From the NCBI RefSeq assembly GCF_000224415.1, contig NZ_AFXQ01000016.1, positions 1 to 64,000 of the forward strand: DNA of 64,000 nucleotides. Direction: 5' to 3'. The DNA comes from Citricoccus sp. CH26A. Its GTDB lineage: Bacteria > Actinomycetota > Actinomycetes > Actinomycetales > Micrococcaceae. Below, in pieces: positions 44,405 to 54,004 of this stretch. The notes under the pieces are model-generated. The model did not search any database. It was not told the origin of the DNA and saw only the letters and a list, made by a program, of their open reading frames with translations. Positions within the stretch are counted from its first letter, which is position 1. Each line of letters opens with the position of its first letter. The position numbers were made by a program, and so were the translations under genes.

Positions 44405-45819
44405 GCAAGAAGAGCGACAACAAGACCGGGAACAAGTCCGGGAACAAGTCCGGCACCAAGGCCGCATCCAAGTCCGGCAGCACTTCCGGCAACAAGACTG
44501 CCTCCAAGACCGGCCGCAAGACCAGGAGCACGTCCGGTCCCACCTCGGATGCCAGGACGAGCGGGACGTCGGGCGTGACCTCGGGAGCGGCGAAGGCCGC
44601 GCGGAAGATCACCGCCACCACGCTCGGCGACAGGACGGACGGCGTGCGGCCTCCCGGTGACCGGGACGGCATCACGGCCTCGCTGCGCGACCGGGCGATC
44701 GATCACGAGCTGGCACTGGTCTCGCGGTCCTTCCGGTTCCTGCTGGACGTGACGCCCATGAACGTGGAGCAGGCCCGGGCGGAGTTCCTGGCCACCGGCG
44801 AACTGCCGGAGTTCCAGTACCGGACGCTGGAGGACGACCCGGACGTCCTGCGTCAGGTGCTCAAGGACATGCCCATCCGGGACGTGGACGACCCCGTCCT
44901 CGGCACGTTGCTGCGGGAGAAGCACCGCGAGCTGGGCCTGCAGATCGAGATGCTCGAGGCGCGGGACACCGCGGACTTCATGCCCCTGAGCATCGAACTG
45001 TACGGCGCGATCACCCCGGCGTTGCGGCAGATCGCCGATCGCCTCATGAGCACCGTGACCGTGCCGGAGGGTGCCGGGAAGAGCCTGGATGCGCACGAGG
45101 TGCTGACGCTGGCCCAGGAGGAGATCGACTACTACCGGGAGCAGGATGCCGACATCGAGATGCACGCCGAGATCCGCAAGGACGTCTCCGGCGTGATGGT
45201 CTCCGGGGAGTCCCTGATCCTGGGTCCGCAGTCCAAGGTCCAGGAGGTCCGCGCGCACGCCCTGATGCAGCACGAGGTCGGCACCCACCTGGTCACCCAG
45301 GTCAACGGGGCCACCCAGCCCATCAAGGTGATGGGCACGGGGTTGTCCGGGTACGACGAGACCCAGGAGGGCCTGGCCGTGCTGGCCGAGGTGGCCAGCG
45401 GGGGACTGACCGCGTTCCGCCTGCGTCAACTGGCCACCCGGATCATCACGGTGCACCGCATGGTCACCGGTGCCAGTTTCCGGGACGCGCACGACGCGCT
45501 CGTGGAGGAGGGCGTCCCCGCCTCCTCGGCCTTCACCACGACCATGCGTGCCTTCCGGTCCGGTGGCCTGACCAAGGACGCCATCTACCTGCGCGGCGTG
45601 CTCGACCTGATCGAGCACCTGCGCGCCGGTGGGACCCTGGACCTGCTGCTGCTGGGCAAGTTCTCGTTGCAGGACCTGCCGCTGGTGACCGACCTGAGGG
45701 ACCGCGGTGTCCTGCAACCACCCCGGCTCCAGCCGCGCTGGCTGACCGAGAAGGATTGCATCGAGCGGTTGGACCGGCTGGCGGACCTGGATGATCCGGC
45801 CGACCTGGTGAACCGCTGA
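44401..45819 (+). CDS. DUF1704 (QEGLA motif) putative metallo-carboxypeptidase
   Basis: A 472-residue protein. Residues 1-70 are a low-complexity Lys/Ser/Gly/Thr arm. The rest is the DUF1704 domain, often annotated as flavohaemoglobin-expression-modulating protein. It has an HEVGTH (HExxxH) motif at 291-296 and QEGLA at 322, whose Glu is a plausible third metal ligand. The eukaryotic DUF1704 member MATCAP is a zinc tyrosine carboxypeptidase, so a carboxypeptidase role is reasonable. The bacterial function is not established. It is coupled to the upstream amidohydrolase by an ATGA overlap. Confidence 0.85.
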   Translation: MSKKSDNKTGNKSGNKSGTKAASKSGSTSGNKTASKTGRKTRSTSGPTSDARTSGTSGVTSGAAKAARKITATTLGDRTDGVRPPGDRDGITASLRDRAIDHELALVSRSFRFLLDVTPMNVEQARAEFLATGELPEFQYRTLEDDPDVLRQVLKDMPIRDVDDPVLGTLLREKHRELGLQIEMLEARDTADFMPLSIELYGAITPALRQIADRLMSTVTVPEGAGKSLDAHEVLTLAQEEIDYYREQDADIEMHAEIRKDVSGVMVSGESLILGPQSKVQEVRAHALMQHEVGTHLVTQVNGATQPIKVMGTGLSGYDETQEGLAVLAEVASGGLTAFRLRQLATRIITVHRMVTGASFRDAHDALVEEGVPASSAFTTTMRAFRSGGLTKDAIYLRGVLDLIEHLRAGGTLDLLLLGKFSLQDLPLVTDLRDRGVLQPPRLQPRWLTEKDCIERLDRLADLDDPADLVNR

Positions 45820-45880
45820 GCACCGTCGGCCGGCCCGGCCGACGGTGATCCCACTCGCTGTATCTGTGGATCGGAGGTCC

Positions 45881-46924
45881 ATGAACATCGGATTCGTCGT
45901 CAACGACGTCGCCACCGAGAAGTCCACGTACACCACGACGCGTCTGGCGATGGCCGCCACGCAGCTGGGGCACGAGGCGCTGCTGACGGGTACCGGGGAC
46001 TTCTCGTACGCACCGGACGGCACCCTCTCCGTGCGGGCCCACGGCACCGCGGCGAGGAACTACCGTTCGCTGGACCGGTACCTGGCGGACGTGCAGAAGC
46101 CCCGGTCCGTTCGCCAGGTCCCCATCCAGGACTTCGACGTGGTGATGCTGCGCAATGACCCCGCCGATGACGCGAAGGACCGTCCGTGGGCCTCCACGGC
46201 GGCCGTGGCCTTCGGCCGGCTGTTCGCCGCCAACGGCGTCCTGGTGGTCAATGACCCGCTCACCCTGGCCGGTGCCCTGTCCAAGGCCTACTTCCAGCAC
46301 TTTCCCGACGTCGTGCGCCCGAGGACGCTGATCTCCCGGGACCAGCAGATGATCTCGGAGTTCATCGACGAGATGGACGGCAAGGCGGTGCTCAAGCCGC
46401 TCCAGGGCTCCGGAGGAAAGGGCGTGTTCGTGGTGGACCGCAAGGAGGCCCCGAACCGGAACCAGATCGTGGAGGCCATCGCCCGGGACGGGTACGTCGT
46501 GGCGCAGGAGTACCTGCCGGAGGCGAAGGAGGGGGACGTGCGGATGATGCTCCTGAACGGCACGCCCCTCCAGGTCGGCGGGAAGTACGCGGCGTTCCGC
46601 CGTCGCACCGCCAGTGGAGAGGTGCGGTCGAACATGTCGGCCGGGGGCACCGCGGAGGCCGTGCGGGTCACCGAGGAGATGCTGTACCTGGCCGAGGTGG
46701 TCCGTCCGAAGCTCATCGCGGACGGCTTGTTCCTGGTCGGCCTGGACATGGTCGGTGACAAGCTTATGGAGATCAACGTGTTCTCCCCGGGCGGCCTCGG
46801 CTCGTGCCTGCGGCTCTACGGCAAGGACTTCGCCGCGGCCATCATCCAGGACCTCGAACGCAAGCTGAGGGTCCGGAGTCACTACACCGAGGACCTGTGC
46901 AACGCCCGGCTGGCCACGATCTGA
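45881..46924 (+). CDS. ATP-grasp ligase, glutathione-synthetase-like
   Basis: A 347-residue ATP-grasp enzyme with the GshB/RimK layout. The N-terminal domain starts MNIGFVVNDVATEKSTYTTT; the ATP-binding lid is GKAVLKPLQGSGGKGVFVVD near 165-184; GDVRMMLLNG and GGKYAAFRR follow; and LMEINVFSPGGLG carries the metal-binding Glu/Asn. Actinobacteria normally make mycothiol and no gshA-like gene is present, so glutathione is an unlikely product. The operon with a putative carboxypeptidase and an amidohydrolase suggests it joins an amino acid or amine to a peptide end. GGAGG is 5 bases before the ATG. Confidence 0.85.
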   Translation: MNIGFVVNDVATEKSTYTTTRLAMAATQLGHEALLTGTGDFSYAPDGTLSVRAHGTAARNYRSLDRYLADVQKPRSVRQVPIQDFDVVMLRNDPADDAKDRPWASTAAVAFGRLFAANGVLVVNDPLTLAGALSKAYFQHFPDVVRPRTLISRDQQMISEFIDEMDGKAVLKPLQGSGGKGVFVVDRKEAPNRNQIVEAIARDGYVVAQEYLPEAKEGDVRMMLLNGTPLQVGGKYAAFRRRTASGEVRSNMSAGGTAEAVRVTEEMLYLAEVVRPKLIADGLFLVGLDMVGDKLMEINVFSPGGLGSCLRLYGKDFAAAIIQDLERKLRVRSHYTEDLCNARLATI

Positions 46925-46932
46925 GACCACGC

Positions 46933-46973
46933 ACGACGGCGGCCCCCACCTCGGTGGTGGGGGCCGCCGTCGT
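46933..46973. terminator. Bidirectional hairpin terminator
   Basis: A perfect 18-base stem (46933-46950 with 46956-46973) with a 5-base TCGGT loop between the convergent ATP-grasp gene and ettA. Its arm contains ACGGCGGCCCCCACC, also found in the clpP2 terminator. Confidence 0.85.
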
Positions 46974-47002
46974 CGGGCGTCCGGCGTGGTGCCGGGACCG
47001 GT

Positions 47003-48685
<1,683 letters not shown>

Positions 48686-48691
48686 TCCTCA

Positions 48692-48697
48692 AGGCTA
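48692..48697 (-). promoter_or_regulatory. -10 element, leaderless start of ettA
   Basis: TAGCCT on the minus strand, then TGAGGA, then the ATG at 48685. The GAGGA is too close to the ATG to serve as a normal ribosome site, so the message is probably leaderless. Confidence 0.5.
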
Positions 48698-48700
48698 GTC

Positions 48701-48744
48701 GGTGGCCGCCGCATTTCCCGCATCGGCCGAAGGCGGCGGCCACC
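48701..48744 (-). terminator. Hairpin terminator after ssb
   Basis: A 12-base stem, GGTGGCCGCCGC with GCGGCGGCCACC, around a 20-base loop between ssb and ettA. The ettA promoter begins beside it. Confidence 0.65.
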
Positions 48745-48760
48745 GCGCAGTCCGGGCCGC

Positions 48761-49306
48761 TCAGGCGAGCGTCAGGTCCCGCTCCTGCTCGGACACCTCC
48801 GAGGCCTCGTCGGGCGCGTCCGGCCCGTCCTCCAGGACCTCGCCGGTCGACCGGTCGACGCGGGGCTCATCGTCCTCGCCGAACGGTCCCTCGACCGGGG
48901 CCTCACCGACGTCGGCAGCCGGTCCGCCGGCGGTGGCCTCCCCCGTGCGTCCGCCGGACCGGGAGAACCGGGCCGTGCCGAGGGTGAGGTCGTGGCCGAT
49001 GGAGTCGGCCTCGATCTCCACGGCCGTCCCGGTCCGGTCCCCGGCCTCCCAGGGGCGGACCTTGAGCCGGCCGGTGACGATCACCGGCATGCCCTTGGCC
49101 AGCGAGGCCCCCGCGTTCAGGGCCAGCGCCCGGAACATGTTGATCGTGAACCAGTTGGTCTGCCCGTCGACCCAGGCGTTGGCCTCCCGGTCGAAGCGCC
49201 GGTCGGTGGCGGCGAGACGGAAGTTGCCGACGGAGAAGCCGGCCTGGGCCATGCGGACCTGCGGATCGGTGGCCACGAAGCCACGGACGGTGATGTGTTC
49301 GCTCAT
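48761..49306 (-). CDS. ssb: Single-stranded DNA-binding protein paralogue
   Basis: A 181-residue SSB with one OB fold: VRGFVATDPQVRMAQAGFSV, FRLAATDR, NWFTINMFRALALNAGASL, KGMPVIVTGRLKVRPW. The tail (about 120-181) is Gly/Glu/Asp-rich, but the last residues are EQERDLTLA rather than the DDDIPF-type tip that recruits replication proteins. It is therefore likely a secondary SSB, not the replicative one. The ATG at 49306 follows AAAGG. Confidence 0.88.
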   Translation of the reverse strand: MSEHITVRGFVATDPQVRMAQAGFSVGNFRLAATDRRFDREANAWVDGQTNWFTINMFRALALNAGASLAKGMPVIVTGRLKVRPWEAGDRTGTAVEIEADSIGHDLTLGTARFSRSGGRTGEATAGGPAADVGEAPVEGPFGEDDEPRVDRSTGEVLEDGPDAPDEASEVSEQERDLTLA

Positions 49307-49499
49307 GAAGGGGCCTTTCGGTGGACCGGCCGGGGCCGGCGAGTGAGCCGGCGTCGGCAAGAGGTCTCCGCCGCCGGGCCGGGCCTCATGCCCGGTCCTT
49401 CCCAGCACACCGCCCCGGCCGCGTCCCGCACAGGGGTCCCACCGGGGCCCGGGCACAACGCGCCGGTGACCCGTGACCTGTGGAGTTCGGTGCGGCCGG

Positions 49500-49505
49500 T
49501 AGAAT
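49500..49505 (+). promoter_or_regulatory. -10 element of tRNA-Arg
   Basis: TAGAAT lies 11 bases before the 5' end of tRNA-Arg. A clear -35 hexamer was not found. The region 49307-49499 before it has no gene. Confidence 0.55.
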
Positions 49506-49516
49506 GGCCGGGCCCA

Positions 49517-49589
49517 GCCCCAGTAGCTCAGTGGATAGAGCAGGAGCCTTCTAATCTCTTGGTCGGGGGTTCGACTCCCTCCTGGGGCG
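49517..49589 (+). tRNA. tRNA-Arg (TCT)
   Basis: A 73-base cloverleaf. Acceptor GCCCCAG/CTGGGGC, D arm GCTCAG, anticodon loop CTTCTAA giving TCT, T loop TTCGACT. The top pair of the anticodon stem (C31-T39) is mismatched. CCA is not encoded. Confidence 0.92.
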
Positions 49590-49624
49590 CATGTGACCGG
49601 CGTGGACCGCGCGAGAGGTGGACT

Positions 49625-51277
49625 GTGCAGGATCCGACGATGAACGCCCGCCGCCTCCCCCGCTGGGTCATCGGCATCCAGCCGGACCGCCGGGACGGTG
49701 CGGACACCGTGGGACCCACCACCACCGCAGGCCAGTGGCTGCAGCTCGGGGCCGTGATGGCCGTGGCGGCCGTGCTCTACCTCGTCCACTCCTTCCTGCG
49801 CTTCCGCAATTTCGAGGCCAAGGGCTACGACCTCGGCATCTTCGACCAGGCGGTGCGCCAGTACGCCCTGTTCCGGGAGCCGATCGTCCCGGTCAAGGGG
49901 GTGGACTTCAACATCCTCGGCGACCACTTCCACCCCGTCCTGGCGCTGCTGGCCCCGCTGTACTGGATCTGGGACGACCCGCGGGTGCTGAACATCGCCA
50001 TGACGGCGCTCCTGGTCTCCACGGCCATTCCCGTCTACCTGTTCGCCCGCCGCCGGTTCTCCCACGCCACCGCGCTCACCGGCGCCGGCGCGATGCTGCT
50101 GTGGTGGCCGTTCCAGGCCATGGTCAACTGGGACTTCCACGAGATCGCCGTCGGCGTGCCGGTCATCGCCTGGGTCGTCTGGGCCATCGACGGCCGCCGG
50201 TACTGGCTGGCCACCGCGCTGGCCCTGACCCTGCTGTCCGTGCGCGAGGACATGGGCATCACCCTGCTGGCCATCGCGATGGTGCTGGCGATCAAGCGCG
50301 CCTGGGCGCCCGCCGTCGTCACCGCCGTGCTGGGCGTGGCCGGCTACGTCTTCGCCACCTCCGTGGTGATCCCCCGCTTCTCCCCGGAGGGCGAGTTCGG
50401 CTACTGGCAGTTCACCGCGCTGGGGCCGGACATGGGGTCCTCGATCGCCTTCATGCTCACCCAGCCCCTCGACGCGTTCGCGGTGCTCTTCGACCACCCG
50501 CTGAAGGTCGCCCTCTGGCTGCTGCACTTCGTGGCGTTGTGGCTGCTGCCGCTGTTGTCCCCCTACACGCTGATCGGCATGCCGATCCTGGCCTCCCGGT
50601 TGTTCAACGACCGGCTCAACGTGTGGAGCCCGGTCTACCAGTACGACGCGATCCTGGCGCCGGTCTTCCTCATGGCCGCGCTGGAGGCGCTGGCGCGCAT
50701 CGGGGCCTGGCGTCACGCCCGGCGGGTGCGCGCGTCCGGTCCCCCAGAGCCCCCGTCCGGTCACGACGACGGCGCCCTCGCCTCGGGCGCCGGCAGCGAC
50801 CGGGTGCCCCGGGCCGCGGGGGCGGGTGTACGCGGCTGGCGGGTGCCGACCGTCTTCGTGTCCGTCCTGCTGGGCTGCGGGGTGATCGGCACCGTGCTCT
50901 TCCCCCAGGTCTTCCCGTTCCAGCGCACCGTCACCGGGGACACCTGGCAACGGACCGAGTGGGCGCGGGCCCTGGACCGGGCCGTGGGGATGATCCCGGA
51001 CGACGTGTGCGTCGAGGCGGCGGACAACGCGGTGCCGCACCTGGTGGACCGCACCTACGTGGGCCTGCACGGGGACATCGGCGATGACCTGGCGACCTGG
51101 ATGATCATCGACACCACGGTCGAGGAGCTCGGTGGCTGGGACCCGCTGACCCCGGACCAGGCCCTGGAGCGTGCCGGGCGGCTCGGCTACGCGGTGGTCA
51201 GCGAGGACGACCACGGCATCTGGGTGCTGCACCGCGACCGGCCGGTGGATCCGGTGTGCGCGGACTACGTGCCGTAG
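49625..51277 (+). CDS. DUF2079 polytopic membrane protein
   Basis: A 550-residue integral membrane protein with about ten hydrophobic helices. The N-terminal loop LRFRNFEAKGYDLGIFDQAVRQY and ILGDHFHPVLALLAPLYWIW are the signature of DUF2079, a family related to GT-C glycosyltransferases. Acidic and His residues in those loops could bind a lipid-linked sugar and metal. VREDMGITLLAIAMVLAIKR and RLNVWSPVYQYD are also typical. A soluble C-terminal domain (about 430-550) faces outside. The start is the GTG at 49625 with AGAGGTGG upstream; an ATG 15 bases on is also possible. Confidence 0.85.
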   Translation: MQDPTMNARRLPRWVIGIQPDRRDGADTVGPTTTAGQWLQLGAVMAVAAVLYLVHSFLRFRNFEAKGYDLGIFDQAVRQYALFREPIVPVKGVDFNILGDHFHPVLALLAPLYWIWDDPRVLNIAMTALLVSTAIPVYLFARRRFSHATALTGAGAMLLWWPFQAMVNWDFHEIAVGVPVIAWVVWAIDGRRYWLATALALTLLSVREDMGITLLAIAMVLAIKRAWAPAVVTAVLGVAGYVFATSVVIPRFSPEGEFGYWQFTALGPDMGSSIAFMLTQPLDAFAVLFDHPLKVALWLLHFVALWLLPLLSPYTLIGMPILASRLFNDRLNVWSPVYQYDAILAPVFLMAALEALARIGAWRHARRVRASGPPEPPSGHDDGALASGAGSDRVPRAAGAGVRGWRVPTVFVSVLLGCGVIGTVLFPQVFPFQRTVTGDTWQRTEWARALDRAVGMIPDDVCVEAADNAVPHLVDRTYVGLHGDIGDDLATWMIIDTTVEELGGWDPLTPDQALERAGRLGYAVVSEDDHGIWVLHRDRPVDPVCADYVP

Positions 51278-51401
51278 CACCGGCGCGGAACGGGTGCGCC
51301 GTGCCGTGCCGTTGATCAGGGCTTTCCGTGCCTGGCGACCCCGACCTACCCTCGGGGACGCGGAGTTCGAGCCCGCACCCCCGAGAGCGAGGACGTCCAC
51401 C

Positions 51402-52007
51402 GTGGAATCTGCAAACCCCTCACGCCGTCGGACCGTCCCCGGCGGGCAGGGAGCACCGGAGGAGGCAGCGCCGCGGGTGCTGGTCGGATATGCCAGCGCC
51501 CACGGCTCCACCGCCGAGATCGCCCAGCGCATCGCCGAGGTGCTGGGACACGCGGGGCTGACGGTGGAGGTGCTGCCGCTGCAGCAGGCCCCGAGCCCGG
51601 AGGGGTATGCGGCCGTGGTGCTGGGCAGCGCCATCCACCAGCAGGAGTGGCTGCCGACGGCCGCCGGGTACATCGCCCGCCATGCCCCCGCCCTGCGAGA
51701 GCGTCCGGTGTGGTTGTTCAGCGTGGGCATGACCTCGGCCCTGCCCCGCTGGATCCGCCGGAGCGCCCGCGCCGGCCAGGACCGGCGACTGGCCCAGGCG
51801 CTCCGGGACCAGGCAGCTCCCCGCGGACACCTGCTGGTGTCGGGAGTGGTCACTCCCGGGCAATTCCCCCGCTGGGTCAGAACCCTGTTCCGGGTGTTCG
51901 GCGCGCGCTTCGGCGACTACCGTGACTGGGCCCGCATCGAGGCCTGGGCGCAGGGCATCGCCGGGAGCCTGACGACCGTTCCCCCGAGGCACGCCGCCCG
52001 CTCCTGA
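51402..52007 (+). CDS. Flavodoxin-domain protein (HemG-like)
   Basis: A 201-residue protein with a flavodoxin fold. The FMN phosphate loop is YASAHGSTAEIAQRIAEVL, AAVVLGSAIHQQEWLP is the second loop, and WLFSVGMTSALP follows. The N-terminal ~25 residues are a polar arm. Similar proteins are annotated as menaquinone-dependent protoporphyrinogen oxidase, but the C-terminal part (RWVRTLFRVFGARFGDYRDW) alone does not prove this. The GTG at 51402 follows GAGGAC. Confidence 0.82.
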   Translation: MESANPSRRRTVPGGQGAPEEAAPRVLVGYASAHGSTAEIAQRIAEVLGHAGLTVEVLPLQQAPSPEGYAAVVLGSAIHQQEWLPTAAGYIARHAPALRERPVWLFSVGMTSALPRWIRRSARAGQDRRLAQALRDQAAPRGHLLVSGVVTPGQFPRWVRTLFRVFGARFGDYRDWARIEAWAQGIAGSLTTVPPRHAARS

Positions 52008-52062
52008 GGTCGTCGAGGCCACGGGTCATCCGGTGGTGAGGATCCCTGTCGCATCGCGAGGG

Positions 52063-52812
52063 TCACCCTGACGGGGGGCGTCCGGGGCTGGCCGCGGCGC
52101 CGGCGATGACCTCCTCGGCGAGTTCCCGCACCGGGACGCCCCGTTGCCGGCTGGATTCGCGGAGCACCTGGAACGCCTCCTCGGGGCCGCACGCATGTCG
52201 ACTCATCAGCACGCCCGTGGCCTGGTCGATCGCGGTGTGCCTGGTCGGGGCCGGTGGCCCGTGTTCCATCAGGTCGGGGTGACGCAACAACCTGACGGCC
52301 AGTTCCAGCGCCCGGGACGCCTCGGCAGCGAAACGCTTGCCCTCCATCAACTCACGCTGGCCGAAGGCGTACGGCTGGTTGGAGTACAGGTTGAGCGCGC
52401 CCACGGCGGAGTCCCCGCCGTGCAGTGGCAGTGACAACGTCGAGAGTGCGCCCAGGGACACGGCACGCTCCCGGTAGGTCTCGAACCGGTGCTCGGTGGT
52501 GAGGTTGTCGACGAGGACGACCTGGTTGGTGCGCAGTGCGGTCAGGCACGGGCCCTCGTCGTACCGGTACTGGATCTCGTCGAACCGGTAGGTGTCGTCC
52601 TCGCTGCTGGCCACTGTCGCCGGATGCCCCTCGCGCACGACCGTGACGCCGACGAAGACGTCGGGACCCAGGGCCTCGGCAGCGGCGTTCACCAGGGCCT
52701 GCAGGAAGCCCTCGAAGTGCTCGGTCGCCAGAACCTGTCCTCGCGCCCTGCGCGCTTGGCCGGATTCGTCCTCCCCGGCGGGGTGCGTCGCGGCGCTCTG
52801 CTCAGTCATCAT
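52063..52812 (-). CDS. GAF-ANTAR transcription antitermination regulator
   Basis: A 249-residue cytoplasmic regulator. The GAF domain (about 35-170) includes FVGVTVVREGHPATVASSED, YRYDEGPCLTAL and LSLPLHGGDSAVGALNLYS. The C-terminal ANTAR domain (about 190-245), TAIDQATGVLMSRHACGPEEA and LRESSRQRGVPVRELAEEV, binds hairpin RNA to prevent termination. Targets are unknown. Two adjacent ATG codons begin the gene and the first is used here. Confidence 0.9.
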   Translation of the reverse strand: MMTEQSAATHPAGEDESGQARRARGQVLATEHFEGFLQALVNAAAEALGPDVFVGVTVVREGHPATVASSEDDTYRFDEIQYRYDEGPCLTALRTNQVVLVDNLTTEHRFETYRERAVSLGALSTLSLPLHGGDSAVGALNLYSNQPYAFGQRELMEGKRFAAEASRALELAVRLLRHPDLMEHGPPAPTRHTAIDQATGVLMSRHACGPEEAFQVLRESSRQRGVPVRELAEEVIAGAAASPGRPPSG

Positions 52813-52997
52813 GACACCGGGAATCCCGGGGGTACGAGCCCCGCGTTCAACAGCAGCGGAGGCGGCGCTCCCATGACACGCCTGGAGGGACTCCGACCGG
52901 ACGATATTCGCACGGCAGGACTCCCGCGGCCAAGACTCCTTCGACCGTCCCACCGGGTGGCTGGCGAGACGACACCGTGCAGGTGGGTTCGGTCTGT

Positions 52998-53906
52998 TCA
53001 GGGCCTCGCGGCGGTCGCGGGGACCCTGTGCGCGGCTTGGCGTTCGGCGGCCTCGATGACGTTGGCGACCAGCATGACCCGGGTCATGGGTCCGACGCCG
53101 CCGGGGTTGGGTGAGATCCAGGAGGCGACGTCGGCCACGGCGGGTTCCACGTCGCCGACGATGCGGGTTCGCCCGTCCTGGTCCTTCTCCTGGGAGACTC
53201 CGACGTCCAGGACGATGGCGCCGGGTTTCACGTCGGCCTTGCGGACCATGTGGGCCGATCCGGCCGCGGCGATGATGATGTCCGCGGCGCGGATTTCCGC
53301 CTTCAGGTCGGTCGTCCCGGTGTGGGCCAGGACGACGGTGGCGTTGACGTCCTTGCGGGTGAGCACGAGTCCGGCGGGTCGGCCGATGGTGACGCCGCGG
53401 CCGATGACGAGCACCCGTTGCCCGGCCAGGTCGATGCCGTGGTGTCGTAGTAGCTGCACGCAGCCGGCCGGGGTGCAGGGCAGGGGGGATTCCAGCTGCC
53501 CGGAGACGGAGGCCACGAGCCGGCCGAGGTTGACCGGGTGCAGTCCGTCGGCGTCCTTGGCGGGGTCGATGCGTTCCAGTACCCGTTGGGTGTCGATGTG
53601 TGCCGGCAGCGGGAGCTGGACGATGTACCCGGTGCAGTCCGGGTCGTCGTTGAGCTCGTCCAGCACGGCGAGCAGTTGTTCTTCGGTGATGGTCTCGGGC
53701 AGGTCCCGGCGGATGGAGGCCACGCCGACCTGGGCGCAGTCCCGGTGCTTGCCGGCCACGTAGGACCGCGATCCCGGGTCCTCGCCGACGAGCACCGTGC
53801 CCAGTCCGGGGACGACACCCTGTTCGGCCAGCCTGGCCACTCGTTCGGCCAGGTCTGTCTTCATCGCCGCGGCCGTCGCGCGGCCGTCCAGTACTCGGGC
53901 AGTCAT
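52998..53906 (-). CDS. folD: Methylenetetrahydrofolate dehydrogenase / methenyl-THF cyclohydrolase
   Basis: Oxidises 5,10-methylene-THF to 5,10-methenyl-THF and hydrolyses it to 10-formyl-THF. It is 302 residues. [17 protein letters not shown] (catalytic Lys), [47 protein letters not shown] and PGGVGPMTR are all present. It is downstream of dimethylglycine oxidase on the same strand, which places it as the acceptor of the C1 unit released there. Confidence 0.96.
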   Translation of the reverse strand: MTARVLDGRATAAAMKTDLAERVARLAEQGVVPGLGTVLVGEDPGSRSYVAGKHRDCAQVGVASIRRDLPETITEEQLLAVLDELNDDPDCTGYIVQLPLPAHIDTQRVLERIDPAKDADGLHPVNLGRLVASVSGQLESPLPCTPAGCVQLLRHHGIDLAGQRVLVIGRGVTIGRPAGLVLTRKDVNATVVLAHTGTTDLKAEIRAADIIIAAAGSAHMVRKADVKPGAIVLDVGVSQEKDQDGRTRIVGDVEPAVADVASWISPNPGGVGPMTRVMLVANVIEAAERQAAHRVPATAARP

Positions 53907-53937
53907 TGCGTGTGTCCTTTGAACGTCGTGTGTCGTG

Positions 53938-53990
53938 GTGGGCGGGCCCGGTGGTACCGGGCCCGCCCACGTGCCGGCCCGTTGGCCGGC
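53938..53990 (-). terminator. Two hairpins between dmg and folD
   Basis: A perfect 15-base stem (53938-53952 with 53956-53970, 3-base loop) follows a 7-base stem GCCGGCC/GGCCGGC (53973-53990) in the 98-base gap. They may partly terminate the dmg transcript or set the level of folD mRNA. Confidence 0.6.
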
Positions 53991-54004
53991 GGTGGGGTGG
54001 CCGG

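Noticed and set aside
45881-46924. Calling the ATP-grasp enzyme glutathione synthetase (gshB)
   Set aside because: The fold fits, but there is no gshA, the lineage uses mycothiol, and the operon partners point elsewhere; only the family is claimed.
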